Shown here: positions 1-13,620 of the stretch, in pieces
Numbering within the stretch: position 1 is the stretch's first letter
Layout of the letters: each line of letters starts with the position of its first letter
Assembly (NCBI RefSeq): GCF_964340395.1
Contig: NC_135556.1
Coordinates: 24,417,723-24,481,722 of the forward strand
From: Glandiceps talaboti
Lineage: Eukaryota; Hemichordata; Enteropneusta; Spengelidae
Direction: 5' to 3'
Length of the DNA stretch: 64,000 nt
The notes under the pieces: model-generated
The model's database searches: none
Seen by the model: the letters and a program-made list of their open reading frames with translations, nothing else
What the model was told of the DNA's origin: nothing
Translations under genes and position numbers: made by a program

Positions 1-1739
1 TATCACGACTCTCCAAGATTAGTGTGTGATACCCTGATTTTGTTTTGTTTTCTCTATTTTGGCAAACCAAAGTCTATCATGGACACACCTAGATTACTGA
101 TCACTACCTTGATCTTTTCTTTTTTTTAAAATATTTTTTTTGACTTTGTGAGATTTAAGCACTATTTGAGATTGATTTTTGGAATGATGCTGAAGGTGGT
201 CCCCTGAGGATTTTATAGTTCTTCTGTTCATTGCATGTTGAGCTCTAGATACATAAATACTATGCTACTGTTGGTATAATACATGTTATGTACAGTACCA
301 CATACATGTCTACCAGGTGGATGTCATATGAATAATGATGATACATTGATACCAGGTGGAACTGACTGATGAAACACAGTGTGACATATCTTATGATGAG
401 TTGTGATAAGAAAGTGACTGGGCTTACAGATGTAGTGACAGATGATAAGCTGTCAGTTTAACTTACAATACCTATGGTGTATGTGTCAGTCTACATGAGA
501 TGTATAGAGACAGATGAATCTGTCTGCAAACTTACAATACCTTTATACATCAAACTCAGACTAATCAAAAATGGTGTTGCCACGCAGATAGTGGTGGGAT
601 GTAGACACATAGAGTACACTGCAAAGAAAATGTCTCAAGACACAACACATTGTATATAAAATGTCTCAAGACACATGCTGATAAAACATTTGGTGAATAC
701 ATTATCCATGAAGTCTGTGTGAATGCTAATCAAAATATAGTAGTTTGACATTTCAAATGAAATCAATCTTTGACACCATCATAGACTTTGATACAATGCC
801 CATGTGACATACATTTTGTGATACTTAGAGTTGCAATTGTACTCCCAGTAACACCTTTCACCCATATGCAAATTGAAGACTTTGGAAAGCAGATTGATTG
901 ACAGCTGGCAGTGAATAAATGGCTACTTGGAGTTACAATTCTATCGATCTCTAGTTAATAACACTGCATTATGGTTCCCCAAAGACTTTGGTTCACTCTT
1001 TGGCAATCTGTGCAAGCTAACATGTTATGGAACTGACTTTAAAATATTGTAAATATGAGAATTAAGCCTACTTCTGTATCAGATATTCATCAAACTGGGA
1101 CCCCTATATCTGACTTGCCATGTAACATTTATCTTCATGCAAACTTTGATTGGCAACTAAACTATAGTGAATTATTACTAATTGTCAACTTCCCTGTCAA
1201 TCATCTTACTAGAATGTTACAATTTCAAATCAACCTTTCACATTTATGTAAATTGGCAGACACTCATTAGCATTTTGATTGGCCTTGGAACCGGGAAGAT
1301 TGTTACAACTCCCTAGTCTATCACCTGGCGACCTTTAACCTTTCTTTGGTTAGTATATTGATTGCCTCTAGAAATGTAAAGAATCTTGTTATTTCTTGCA
1401 AACTCATCGAAGACCCTGAAATTTTATTGAGTTTTATTGTGTCATTAAGGTTACCCTGTATTATATATATATATTTGGAGGGCATTCACAGATTAGGTTT
1501 ATTTCCCGATTTTTCTTTTGTTGACCTTTGACCTTTACTAGATACTCCAGGAAATTAAACAATTAAATTGTAATTGGTTTATTTATAATTTAAATACATA
1601 TTCCAAATTCCATCTGTTTTGAACAGGACGAAATACATATCTGGAAAAGAATCATTTGAATCAGAATTTAATATCTACTCTGTAGTCAGGAAAAATATGT
1701 ATCGTACACAAGATAAGATAAAACAACTATTTTGAATGA

Positions 1740-2095
1740 CAAATGTATTTTGACTGTAATCCAAGCAGATTATACCATGCACAAGCCAAGTTATTGCCTT
1801 TGGACAGAAAATATGGATTATATACCTTGGTCATTCTACATCATGACAACTCGTGTCTACGTCACTGGTTTTGTGGTGCTTTTAAAATATGCATTCCAAA
1901 TTGCTATATTTTTTTCTGGAATTTCATAAATGATGTTATTCCCCAATCTTTCTCTTCATTCAGCCAGAAAATACTTGTGACCTAAGGATTTGTCACTACT
2001 CGTCTAGCAACTCGTAGTGACAAGGCATCCTTAGGTCTGCACCAATATTTTCCTTAGCTGAACGAAGAAAAATATCGGGGAACAATGTCTAATAA
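1740..2095. repeat. interspersed repeat family B, copy 1
   Basis: Contains TTATACCATGCACAAGCCA, AATATGGATTATATACCTTG, then CATTCAGCCAGAAAATACTT and, inverted, TTTTCCTTAGCTGAACGAAG. The right half is therefore an imperfect palindrome around CCTAAGG...CCTTAGG. A plus-strand frame of 80 codons (1743-1985) ends SSFSQKILVT and resembles the frame of copy 2. Confidence 0.7.
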
Positions 2096-2304
2096 TTTGT
2101 AATGCTAAAGTTGAAAATGTCAAAAAACATCACTTCATACATTTAACACACGATATAGTCATATTTAAAGCAAATAACAAAAATAGATTTTACACAAGAC
2201 AGAGGGTAGGTATGAGGTATGTGTGTTTTTATGTATTATGTACATTCTATAACAGCCTGCTATTTACTTATTTAGTGAGATGAAATCTGATAAATGGAAA
2301 CCAA

Positions 2305-2348
2305 ATTAATTACTATGGCAACACTAATTAATTACTATGGCAACACTG
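2305..2348. repeat. 22 bp direct duplication
   Basis: ATTAATTACTATGGCAACAC occurs twice in tandem. Confidence 0.9.
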
Positions 2349-2929
2349 GTAATAGAAAATGGTATTTGAGTATCAGTGTTTACATTAGATATTACTATTG
2401 GTATCATTTCATGTCAAACAATACTGTCTTCCGTGCGGTTCTTTTAACATCAAGGATATTTTCAAGAGCAAAGTAAATTCCACTGCTTGCTTTGCCTCAG
2501 GCTGTCTATGTCCCTATAGACTGCAAATATTTCCAGACAAGTGGATTCCTGGATGAGACTGTACCAATGCATTACCATAATAATACTATATCTATCAATG
2601 ATTTACCAGATTGTATCAAATTATTGATGAATAAAGAAATTATTCTGATAAAACGATTCCTGTGTTTACCATAAGGTTGCCATCTACTGCATGGTGTCCA
2701 CATTCTCGCAAACCAGAGTTATCATTTCTACCACTACACTTCGAAATAAAAGTAGGGACCGGCTTGTTAAGAACAGTGCCATAAAACGGTCGTGGTTTGC
2801 GACGATGAGTGTCCAGGGTTAATTTTTTAATACAGAAATCATTTTAATAAACCATCCGTTGTAAAGCTTTCTAGATATGGTATATATCACAACCTAGACA
2901 TAATTCCAATATTTATTTTCATTTTAAAT

Positions 2930-3560
2930 TTTAATTCAGTGTTATTACTCAGGTCATGACAGTTAAATGTTTTTAATTATTGTAATATTAATTTATTTGT
3001 ATATCATAGTCTCATTTTACTATCATATCCTAATTATGCTGTGATGTAATTTTTTGTCACAAATTATGTAAGGCCTAACAAAATAAAATTGTGTGGTTCT
3101 GATCACGCTCGATTTTTGAAAGGTGGGGTAGGTAGATTTTTTATTTTATTTTTAATATATAATTTTTTTTTCATGTGTGAGTGTCTAGTTCAGGTAGTTA
3201 TGTTTTTCGTTGTTTTCCATATGGTCTCTGTGTTATTGGTTTCTTCCTATCAGATGTACAGCCATTACAGATTGGAAGAACAGTTTTATATTGTCTTTTC
3301 AAATGATATCAGTTTCCACATCAACTATTTCTTGCAAGACTTCACGATTTTATTATTTTTTGAAAAAGAATAATACTTTTGGCCTGAACGGCTTGCCATA
3401 AACTGGAACCAAACAATTTTTTTTAAGGCCTTATTTTCATATTTTTATTCTCATAACAGTTAAATATCTATAATCATTGTAATATTAATATATTTGTATA
3501 CATGTATTATAGTCTCATTATTATCCTATTATGCCTTTTGTAATATTTTGTAATAAATTA
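2930..3560. repeat. two diverged copies of an AT-rich segment flanking an inserted element
   Basis: ACAGTTAAATGTTTTTAATT and TTTGTATATCATAGTCTCAT near 2957-3022 recur, with changes, as ACAGTTAAATATCTATAATC and TTTGTATAC...ATAGTCTCAT near 3456-3517. The terminal-repeat element at 3069-3432 lies between the two copies. Confidence 0.6.
3069..3432. mobile_element. short inverted-repeat DNA element with TA ends (non-autonomous)
   Basis: The left end reads TAAGGCCTAAC...AATTGTGTGGTTCTG and the reverse complement of the right end reads TAAGGCCTTAA...AATTGTTTGGTTCCAG, giving imperfect terminal inverted repeats of about 30 bp. If the element begins AGGCCT, the flanking TA is the target duplication, as in Tc1/mariner relatives. 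The 94-codon frame inside shows no transposase motif. Confidence 0.65.
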
Positions 3561-4637
3561 TGCTAATATTTTCATATTTTTATTCTCTATTGTTGTCTTT
3601 TATTACACCATGATGTAAAATATTATTAATTGTCTGGTGTTAAAGATGACCTGTCTATTTGTATGGTCAATAAAATACATTTATAACTATTATCATATGA
3701 AATATTACTATTGCTAGATCTTAGTCAATACAAGGCACTAAGGTATATATTGTGAAATTTATCAAATTTCAAACGTAAGTAGATGATATATATGACATGA
3801 AATTGGCCAAATTCATGATATTGCTCCCAGCAATTGCCTTTCTATGGAGCTGAATACACACACATAACCACAACCACACTTTCTACAGATTGGAGCTATT
3901 TGATGCAGGGCTGTAGCATGACGGTTGAAGGAGTGACACATGGTTGAGTGATACAGCCTTAGTACCTGTCCAGTTTCTTATTTTCTTTTATGTAGATGAA
4001 TACACATACTTTCTACAGAATTCTATCAGGTTTGTGACTACATGATAAGGCTATGTTGCATGCTTCATATCGCATCACTGTTGAACTGTCAAGGCTTTCC
4101 CAGTCAGTCCACAGGCTATACTGGCGTCACCCACACCTGGCAACATATAGCACCTGCAGGCTCTGTTGGAAATCATCTCCAACTGTTTGAGTCATTATAC
4201 TCCAATAGTGCCCCTCACAATTTGCACTCATCTTGTGCATGAGACATGATTGAGTGATAATCCTACCCATTAAGTCTGTAGAACACTCACTTTAGGTTTG
4301 GGTGGTTACAGAAAAATCCCTTCATCAGTGTCACTGTCAGATTTGAAACCATAACCTCCAGACTGCTGGTTCTGAGCTCTAACCACTACCAGTAAGCTAC
4401 GAGGAGCAAATTGCTGATTAATTCAAACCTAACATAGATTTGTTTCAATGCAAGGGATGGTTGATTCTAGATTAAAATATTGTCTAATTAAATGTAGTGA
4501 GTATACAGCACATATTGTCTATCTGTCCCTCATCCAAGTATACACTGGTCTGCAGTCCACCCCAGTACACACTGCAATTTAGTGACCCCTGGATCTCCTA
4601 GTAGAACCGTTTAGAGTGACCACTAGAACAACTTTCT

Positions 4638-4680
4638 CCCCCCCCCCCCAATTCTATACTAGCTGGAAGGGGGGGGGGGG
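4638..4680. repeat. C12 - 19 bases - G12 inverted homopolymer pair
   Basis: Twelve C at 4638-4649 and twelve G at 4669-4680 are separated by 19 bases. They can pair as a hairpin, and the G run can join G-quadruplexes. Confidence 0.9.
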
Positions 4681-6963
4681 CACTTTTTCCTGCCAGACTA
4701 GTTTTGGTATCATTATAACTACATTTTGTACATACCATAATAAAACCATGGTAATGTTGCATCTACCAGGTATGGGTAGAATCAATACCAACCAACCATT
4801 CATCTAACAAATAAACTGGATACTATTCCACAACACAGCTATTGGACAAGATCCAAAACATAATTCTATGACAGTATAAGAAATATGAAAACTATTCATA
4901 TCACTGTTTTGAAGACATAGATCTTTATGTGTTTTTCAATATTAAAATGCCATGCATTGTTGAAAAAGAACATCCCATAGAGAAAAATTGCAGTAAGTAT
5001 AGATTAGAATACTTGGAACTATTGACCCAAATATGGACAAGTTATAAAGTTGTCAAACAATATTGTGGGTTCATACTATGTTGAAACTGTAACAAGTTTG
5101 ACATTTCAGAGTTAAGGTACAGACTTGAATGATATTTTGGATCATGGTGATTTCACAGTCTGAATACACAGAACTCTGACTTTCTGTGTAGTACATGCCC
5201 AGGTTTAGTAAAAGTTCTTTGGCCTAAGGGCTGTATTGTATAGATCTAGGAATCATGCTGTGGTGAAACTGAGTACCATACCACATCAAGTGTGTATGAA
5301 TGAATGATTCAGAGTTATGTAGAAATCATCAAATTTCATGAAATATGAGATGTATCTGTCATATCAATCATATCAAACTATGAAGTATTAAGTATGACAG
5401 TCTCAGAAGACATACCATTACTAGACTTGTACCGGTATGTGTATTGTGCATCAATTGCTTATATACAAGATGTAGACTTTTATATGTCACCTGTCACCAA
5501 TCTCGCATTCTGATTGGTCAAGAGCACTGTAGGGTTATTTTTCACCAACTGCCATATTGTTGTATCACATTTTTACTGCAATAATATCACTTGTAAGCAA
5601 ACCTCAAAAAGAAACAGAAATCCAGCATTTTTAATGCAGTATATAGGGTACACCATTCAAAACATCATTGTTGTATATATTGTAACAACTTTTTGAACTT
5701 TATGTTTGTGTTACAAGGAAACTGTCAAAATTCAACCACAGAATGGCAAAAAAGTGCTCACAGTGGTCATGTGATATTATAAACACGAATTCCTAAATCT
5801 GGTAAAGTTATCAAAATTATCACCACAGAGGATGAAATTTTTGCTTAACTAGAACAAATCATATTATGTACATTTCTATCCTTTTAATGAAATGCTATAC
5901 TTAACAAGGACACAGTGAAAATGAGTGCTACGCAAATATCAAACATTATGTCATTACTACAGAATAAATATGCACCCTGATTGGATGATAAATTCTCTGC
6001 TGAAATGTAGATAACCGCATTGCAGTCGTCTAAGAGATGTATGATATTAGGCTCAACAGTATAACACAAAAGTTGATTTCATTTTGAAATGAAACTATTT
6101 TGGGGCATTCACTAATATTATTTTGTAGTCACAGGTGGTGTATAGGTATATTATTTACCAAATTCTGTTCCACATCTTGCTACTTGATTTAGATTTTTCT
6201 GGTATAACGGTTCGCCATTATTATCACAGAAATTACTGTTTGCAGTTAGATATGGAACGTATGTGGCAAATAACATATAAGTATTCTATACAGAACTATG
6301 TATGTGAATCAATTATTTGTATACAAGATATACTGTATATTATATAGACAATGAATAGACTTGAAGCTAGACCAAACTATGAGAGACTATAGATTTTCAA
6401 GTCCATTATATGACTCTGAGTAATCTTTCCACAATAAATGAAGGGATTTAATATCATAGACATATAGTATTTCTACTTGTGTTTCAAAGTGATTATAAAG
6501 TACAAGAGACAGTTTTATAGTCAACCATGGAGATGTCAGCTAAGTGAAAGTTACTGATCTATTAAACTGTCTGATGACTTGTACCTACAAATTGATGGAT
6601 AATTGGTGAGTCTTAGTTGTATGAGGTAGTACATAATCAATGTCATTTATCAACTCTGTAACTAGTAATGATTTATGGTCCAATGATATCAATTTATGTC
6701 ATTCAAGGATAACAAAAAAAAAACAGTGCAAATAATATTACAGTACAAATATAGTGGGATATGATCATTTTCTCTTGAGCACTTTTCCATCAAAACATCA
6801 ATTTTTTACCCAAAATTCATATTTTTAGACACCATTGCATACCACAATGGTATTGTATTTAAACATCATCTTGACTTGAATAACTAGACAGAGAGAATAG
6901 ATTGTTCATGGTTCAAAATAACACATACACACATATATGTACAAGCATGCACCAATGCACGCA

Positions 6964-6966
6964 TGT

Positions 6967-7006
<40 letters not shown>

Positions 7007-7151
7007 ACACACACGCACACGCACACGCACATACATGTATGCCACACACACACATCATATCACACACATTGTATAGACTGTAAAATACAAGCACACACAC
7101 ATGCACAAATGCACACACACACACACATCACATCACACATACACACACACA

Positions 7152-7212
<61 letters not shown>

Positions 7213-7214
7213 CA
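6964..7214. repeat. CA microsatellite with an internal duplicated block
   Basis: Long CA tracts. The sequence after the first tract (TCATATCACACACATTGTAT then AGACTGTAAAATACA) recurs after the last one at about 7211 as TCACATCACACACAATACAT then AGACTGCAAGATACA. About 160 bp were thus duplicated in tandem. Confidence 0.9.
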
Positions 7215-7622
7215 CATCACACACAATACATAGACTGCAAGATACATTTGTGTTGTTCAGCCCTATCAAGCTTCTGTGAGTGCTGGCTGATAGCATGGCA
7301 TGAATGTCTTAACTTACAGGCTAATGTTGCTATGACTGCCAAGCACTACAATACAGAACCTCAATTTCAGTTGTGCCAAAATATAGATACATTGAAAAGG
7401 CGGTTTAGATGTCAAGATATGACTCATACCAAGTAATTAAAACACAAAATATGTTCTTGTCATTAACAAATAAAATAAATCATAACTGATACATGTAGCT
7501 TAATGTCACTATACAAAGAAAGACATGCATGAGTCACTGGGGTAGTCTATCTATTTATGCTGTACACAGTTCAAGTACAGGTAAGTACCAATTCATTAAA
7601 ACTATAAATGTTGTAGACATCT

Positions 7623-7874
7623 AATAGGGAACTTGCAAACCAGACTGAGCATGCTCAGATGCAAAGGATTATGGGATTATCTGTGGTTATCGTAATACCT
7701 AATCTGGAGCTACCAATAAAATAAACCTCCCACAATGGTCAGGGTGACTATGAATTGATTATTTATGGTTAAAAACAATGTAACATTATTGTTTATAATA
7801 CTATTTGATTAGTATTTATTATCACATTTCCCATGATGCAACATTCAACATGGCGAGTTTGCAAGTTTCCTATT
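7623..7874. mobile_element. MITE-like element, 252 bp, 18 bp inverted ends
   Basis: AATAGGGAACTTGCAAAC at 7623-7640 is matched by GTTTGCAAGTTTCCTATT at 7857-7874 with one mismatch. Weaker inverted similarity continues inwards (GATTATGGGA against TCCCATGATG). No open frame of note. I could not fix a target duplication. Confidence 0.65.
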
Positions 7875-8224
7875 ATCACTATAAGGAATAAATTATCAGC
7901 AACCAAATTGCAATGGATTTGTGATAACACAGGTATTGGTCAGGTACAATTATAGCAACTGTAATATGAAAATCATAAAGTACAAAAATGAAAATAGAAA
8001 TTCAAATAGTAAACATTTTACAGTGTATCTAAAAATGTCACTTACGTATCATTTACACATCAAATATTCTGTTTTTCATACACAAAAGATACTGCCAATG
8101 GTAATGAGCACAACTGAAATCCAATGTCTAACATAACCATATGATAACACCCCCTACATGATAATGGAACATCTCATGGACTTTAGCCAAGTGATTATGT
8201 AACATTATAAAACCATACCATACC

Positions 8225-8526
8225 CATAGACGTCCACTATAAAGGACTGACTATTTTGATGGAAAATCATTCTTCTGGGCATAACTTGAAAACCACTGAT
8301 CGGATCACTTTCATTTGAACAATTTTTCATCCTAGCAGATACGTACACCCAGAGTAATGTCTCCATCAAATCTCAAGGAAATCGGTCAGGCGTTTTTTTT
8401 GACTTTAAGTATTTTACACAAACATACACATACAACCACGCACACACACAAATACATACATACACATACACACACACACACATACAAACAACAACAGCCC
8501 TCCCCCCCCCACACACACACACACAT
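8225..8526. repeat. interspersed element with a CA-microsatellite tail, copy 1
   Basis: AAGGAAATCGGTCAGGCG, then TTTTGACTTTAAGTATTTT and ACACAAACATACACATAC lead straight into CA repeats and a poly-C run. The same order is found at 32338-32655. Confidence 0.55.
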
Positions 8527-9954
8527 TTTGTAAGGGCTATAGCCTGAATGAATTAAGTATTCAGTTTTGCTAACAAGTTTTTTTACAAAACTAACAAAGA
8601 AACTTTAAAACGAAAAAACTAATAAATTATCATCTCATTCATATAAATCTCTAGAAACCCATTGCAATTGAGTAATGTTCACATGATAAATATCTAGGGA
8701 GATGGCTGTCAGGAATATTAACGCAGGAATGATTTCAATACCCCAATTTGTCTTAATAAATAATTGTGATTTATGGAATCTATTACAAGTATAATACATC
8801 TAATATCCTAACATTTATCATTGTATTCTGAGCACAACATATATGTAAATATCTGTATGCAAAGCATCTTTGCTAGATAACTATACTTGTTCTGATTGGT
8901 TGTCATCAGTCATGTGATTTTCAACTAAGCAAAAAAAATGGAAATGTCTGTTTTGATTGGTTATATTCAGTCACCTGGTAAAGTAGGATATCTTTATTTC
9001 TGTCAAGGTTCATGAAAAGTTCAAAATATGTATGGTTCTAGAACTATTATTCTAGGTTACATCAGGACATATGTACAGGAGTGTCCCTCTATTGTAGGTG
9101 ATGCAAATCAGATCTAGACTAGGGAGTCTAACCCCCATTTCTATTCCTAACCAAACCCTAAACTTAACTCCCTAGTTTGAATATATTGTGCATTGTATAG
9201 TCAGTCTACTTTTGTAATTCTTGTCATAGCAAGTCATTTAAGGATTAACATGCCAAGACAAATTAACAACATTGCTGTCCACAAAAGATAAAGATGACAC
9301 ATCAGTTTGATACATTGCTGCCCATAAAAAGTATCAGATGATACATCAGTTTGATAGCAATAGTGAGGGTATGAAAAATTCAAATATACCATATAGACAT
9401 TCTCACAGGCTACAAGATTTGTGATCATTTCAATGTGATGAGGTAATTTCAGCAAGGCAGGATACTAAATAGTTAAAGATAAAAACTGCAGGCTGACATG
9501 AGAGATTGCATACAATGAATGATGGAGCAACAGAGGAGTCATAAACAGACTTCAGCTATGCTATTACTTGTTGCAATATCTGAGTCTTCATCTACCTTGC
9601 CTTCAAGAACATGTTGTTGATGACTGCATAGGCAATACATTACAATAAATAATGAAGGCATGTATCTCATAAACTAGTCTTACTAGAGTCAAGTCACATC
9701 TCATCATGATCTAGCTGAGATACACAACACTACTTTTATTTGGTGAAATGTTGACAACTTAGATCACATACGGCTGATGATGTATCAATGTCATATTTCA
9801 TTTGACAAGTCATGTCCAATACGGCTATTTTATTTGACAAGTCGTGTCCTACAGGGTTAAGGATGTATCATTGACATCATATTTCACTTGTCATTATATG
9901 GCACATGAAGTATTGATGCATACATACATTTACAAGTACATGTAGAAGGTTGGG

Positions 9955-10395
9955 GTCTTGATACATCAGTCTGCCTTCACAAACTCCCATGTGTGAAAGG
10001 GTGATATACTAGCCTATCATAAAGAATTCCTAGGTGTAATTGTACTAATGGGAGGGCTGGTGATTGATACATCAGCCTTTCACGAAAAAAACAACAACTA
10101 TTGGATGTACCTGCACTAAAGGGATGATGGGTACTTGATACATCAGCCATTCATAAATCTTTAAGAACTCAGGTGTGCTTATACTAGGGGGGATGGGTGC
10201 TTAATAAAACAGCTTAAGAATACCCAGGTGTGCCTGTACCATTGGGTGGATGGGTGCTTTGATACACCAACCTCCCATTTACAATTCCCAGGTGTGCCTA
10301 TACTAGTAGGTGGATGGGTGCAATACATCTGCCTACCATCAAGCACTCCCAGTGTATTAGTGGGAGGGTGGGGGCTTGATGCATTAGCCTCTTTA
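9955..10395. repeat. degenerate minisatellite, about 6 copies of 70-80 bp
   Basis: Repeated phrases are TTGATACATCAGCC, TCCCAGGTGTGCCTGTACTA and GGGATGGGTGCTT. The first copy is near 9958 and the last ends near 10395. The 112-codon minus frame here is a by-product. Confidence 0.75.
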
Positions 10396-10714
10396 ACATA
10401 ACACCTGGTGAACTGAAAGTGATTGGTTGGTAAAATATAATAATTATCTAGTGATGCAGTGTTCCAACGCAGCCAAGTTTTACACTTTATATTGTGCATC
10501 GACCATGTATGTACCACGAATGCATGTAATTATGTAATCAGTAACAACGCCATAACCATTATTACCTTCTGCTGTCTTCTCCATTCATTCATAGGCTTGG
10601 AGTTTGACCGATGTCATCAGTCATGGGTGACTCTCTTCAGATGGTCTCTAGAGGGCACTACATACATCCCATGTTGATTTTTCCTTGGCACTGAACATAC
10701 ATAGCTCATCAGTG

Positions 10715-10846
10715 TATCTGATAATCTAATGCCTGCAATAATCTAACAATAGCAGGAATTATCAACAGCAGTACTAGTTTATCTGATAATCTAATGCCTG
10801 CAATCTATTCTAACAATAGTATGAATTATCAACAGTAGTACTAGGG
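10715..10846. repeat. 65 bp tandem duplication, 2 copies
   Basis: TATCTGATAATCTAATGCCT begins at 10715 and at 10780, and both copies end in CAACAG(C/T)AGTACTAG. Confidence 0.9.
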
Positions 10847-10989
10847 CCTATAGTAAATTCTAACATAAAAATACCACAATTTTAATAGCAGTAATAAGTA
10901 GTCATGATAAACAATGTTCCAGGTCAATCTGTCATTATAGAACCTGTCTGACCTGTTTTTCAACTCTTGCTGTTGATCACGTGCATACA

Positions 10990-11038
10990 CACCCACCCAC
11001 ATACATACATACATACATACATACATACATACATACAT

Positions 11039-11089
<51 letters not shown>

Positions 11090-11180
11090 TACATACATAC
11101 ATACATACATACATACATACATACACACACACATAACTGCACACACTATACTGACAGACAGACAGACAGACAGACAGACT
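10990..11180. repeat. compound CATA/CA/CATA/CAGA microsatellite
   Basis: About 65 bp of CATA, 28 bp of CA, 40 bp of CATA and 25 bp of CAGA in succession. Several long artefactual frames cross it. Confidence 0.95.
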
Positions 11181-11685
11181 GACAGACACATACACACACA
11201 CATCATGCAATAAACAATAATCAATACTGATGGGCTAGTGTAGTTTGGTGAATATTTATTTGGCAGAGGCATATCAATAGTATGATTGGAGCTTGTATTT
11301 GACATTTTATTCCATGAAGACAAAAATCACAAAAACAGTTCAAATTCCCCAAAGAGTCCATGGTCATTGTGTTCATCAACTGACTTATTTTTACTACCTA
11401 TTAAGACCTACTTAATTAATGTAATAATTCTAGACTTGAGAGTATGTGTTATATTAATGTCTGCCACTAACAAAATAGTTGTGATATTAACATCTCCTTT
11501 ATATTTTACAGATACAATGAATGACGTAAATACAATGTCATTGTCTTGCTACTGAGTATAAACTCACAAATACCCCAAAACATTATGCTTACCTTGTACC
11601 TATACTTGAGGATTGCTAACTAAGCAGTCATCTGACAATCTTGTATTCATGTAACTGCTGTCAAACACTATTTGATACATAACCA

Positions 11686-11774
11686 GCATTGTTGAGACTG
11701 TATGTCTTATCTGGTAGAATTCACTAACAGCATTGTTGGGACTGTATGTCTTATCTGGTAGAATTCACTAACAG
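11686..11774. repeat. 44 bp tandem duplication, 2 copies
   Basis: GCATTGTTG(A/G)GACTGTATGT and CTTATCTGGTAGAATTCACT occur at 11686 and 11730 with one difference. Confidence 0.93.
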
Positions 11775-12939
11775 TGTGGCTAAAGTGGCTAAATAGGTGA
11801 GAAATGGATATTTATTTTTGATTTTATTTCATAAAACAACCTTACTATGTGTTTCTACTTGAAATTAAACAATGTGAAACAACATATACCAAGTCTGTGT
11901 TTGTGACTCACTGTATGTACTTGCCAAAAAAACTAGGAAGAAGGTGAAACAAGTTTGTTATTCTACATAATTTCTAAACAAACTGGGGAAACAAAAGTGA
12001 TCACTTCTATTCACATTTAATAAATACAAGTATTCCGACTATTTATGTACGATGAATGTTGCAATATATGTGGAAGCTACAGACACATGCACAGATTGGA
12101 TGTCACATAGTGATTTGATCTATGTTGTTTCACATTGGGGGTTTTTCAAGTAGAAAAATACAGTACAGTTGATTTATTAATCAAAATTCCACAATAGATA
12201 CCAATCTCTCATCCATATGGCTACTATAACACTAAGATTAAGACATCAATGGTATGATGTTGTTATTTACTCAAACTCCAACACAGTCAACAAATTCATG
12301 AAAATAAAGCTCTACTATAATACATGAATAATAAATCTACAAGAACAAGGCAAAAAATGTACAATCGTATCATCATATTTCTATTCACATAATATAGAAA
12401 TTAAATTCTGAATAAAGATGACATAAAGCTATCCATTATATTACATTAAACTTATAACTGACCCTATTTGACCTTTGACTTATGACCTGATCTTTGACAC
12501 AGACTTGGAAATTTCCTACTGATCATTTCAATACACCATATTCTGGTTATCACAAAGACAAACAATTGTCTAGTTTCACCACATGCTTTGAATCACAAGT
12601 GAGGGCAAATGTTAGCTGAATACTATTAGTACATTGAATAGATTATATTTTCCTGTTTTTCATGGCAAAGGTTGACTGCATGCTTAATCAGTGAAAACAT
12701 TCCACCACTTCTGTGGCAAATCATAATTTTTAGGAGCTCAAAAGAATTGTTTAAGCTGCAGCTTGTTGACTGCTTCATTTACTACCATGTGATTTAGCCT
12801 TCATTTGAAATCATGTGGGGCACCCTCTAGTGATATATCTTTCAAGAATGGTGGGTAACAGAAATATGGTGTATTATAATAATACAGTAACTTACACTTC
12901 AATGCTATAGTCATGGTGTAGTATGTGGCTGTCTTAGTA

Positions 12940-13050
12940 TGAGTGTGTGTGGTCGGTATGGGTGTGTATGTGGGTATGGGTGTGTATGTATGTGTGTGTG
13001 TCTCGATCTATGTGTGTGTCTGTGTCCATCAGTCTATCTATCTGTCTGTG
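12940..13050. repeat. imperfect GTGTATG / TCTA-TCTG simple repeat
   Basis: A run of GGGTGTGTATG-like units followed by a short tract of TCTA and TCTG. No coding evidence. Confidence 0.8.
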
Positions 13051-13620
13051 ATGTCTAAAATCCCTTCTGATATCAGTAAATCCAATGCTTGGCACTAATA
13101 ACCTATATATACCCATGTTTTATCTAAATTCTTGGCAACTTTGGTAAATGACAACAATTTGACAGAAAATTACTTTTCTACATAGGTGACAGTGTTTTAC
13201 TGATGTTACACAGAAACCTGGTGGTTTTACTACATAGACATATTTTGGCATTCTTTTGGTGTACATCCTTAGTCATTCTTTGGTTGGCTTAAAACAAATA
13301 AACTATGCACTTTGGACATACATATAAGCAAATTTGACTTTAAATTCAGGTTTGCACCATTCACATGATAGTGTAGAACACTGTAAACTCAATTCTTTTG
13401 ACAGGACAGAAATTGTCTTCCATACCTTAACTTATATAAATTGTGGAACACTGTGAAACTTAAAATTATTTTTTCTGCTACGGAAACAACAGAAGGATAT
13501 CTGATAAAATTTATATCATTACCAACTTGATCATCTTGAATAATCAAGACATTACGACTACCGGGTATAATATACATCTCTCTGTCATCTATCTGCCTTG
13601 AAGGAAACTCATTGAAATTT

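Larger units (their letters stand above)
1..6960. other. gene-free stretch downstream of the USP38-like gene, part 1
   Basis: Apart from repeat family B, the 3069-3432 element, the 22 bp duplication and the C/G hairpin listed separately, this is AT-rich DNA with short frames only. No frame has a recognisable domain or flanking splice sites that form a series. Two TCTGATTGGTC/CTGATTGGATG phrases (about 5510 and 5970) may be remnants of an interspersed repeat. Confidence 0.6.

Noticed and set aside
6902-7436. Thr-His and Cys-Val rich frames on both strands
   Set aside because: Translation of CA/GT microsatellite DNA; the same applies to frames at 10841-11323, 23393-23637, 30270-30623, 32307-32877, 39156-39551, 39743-40276 and 62074-62433.
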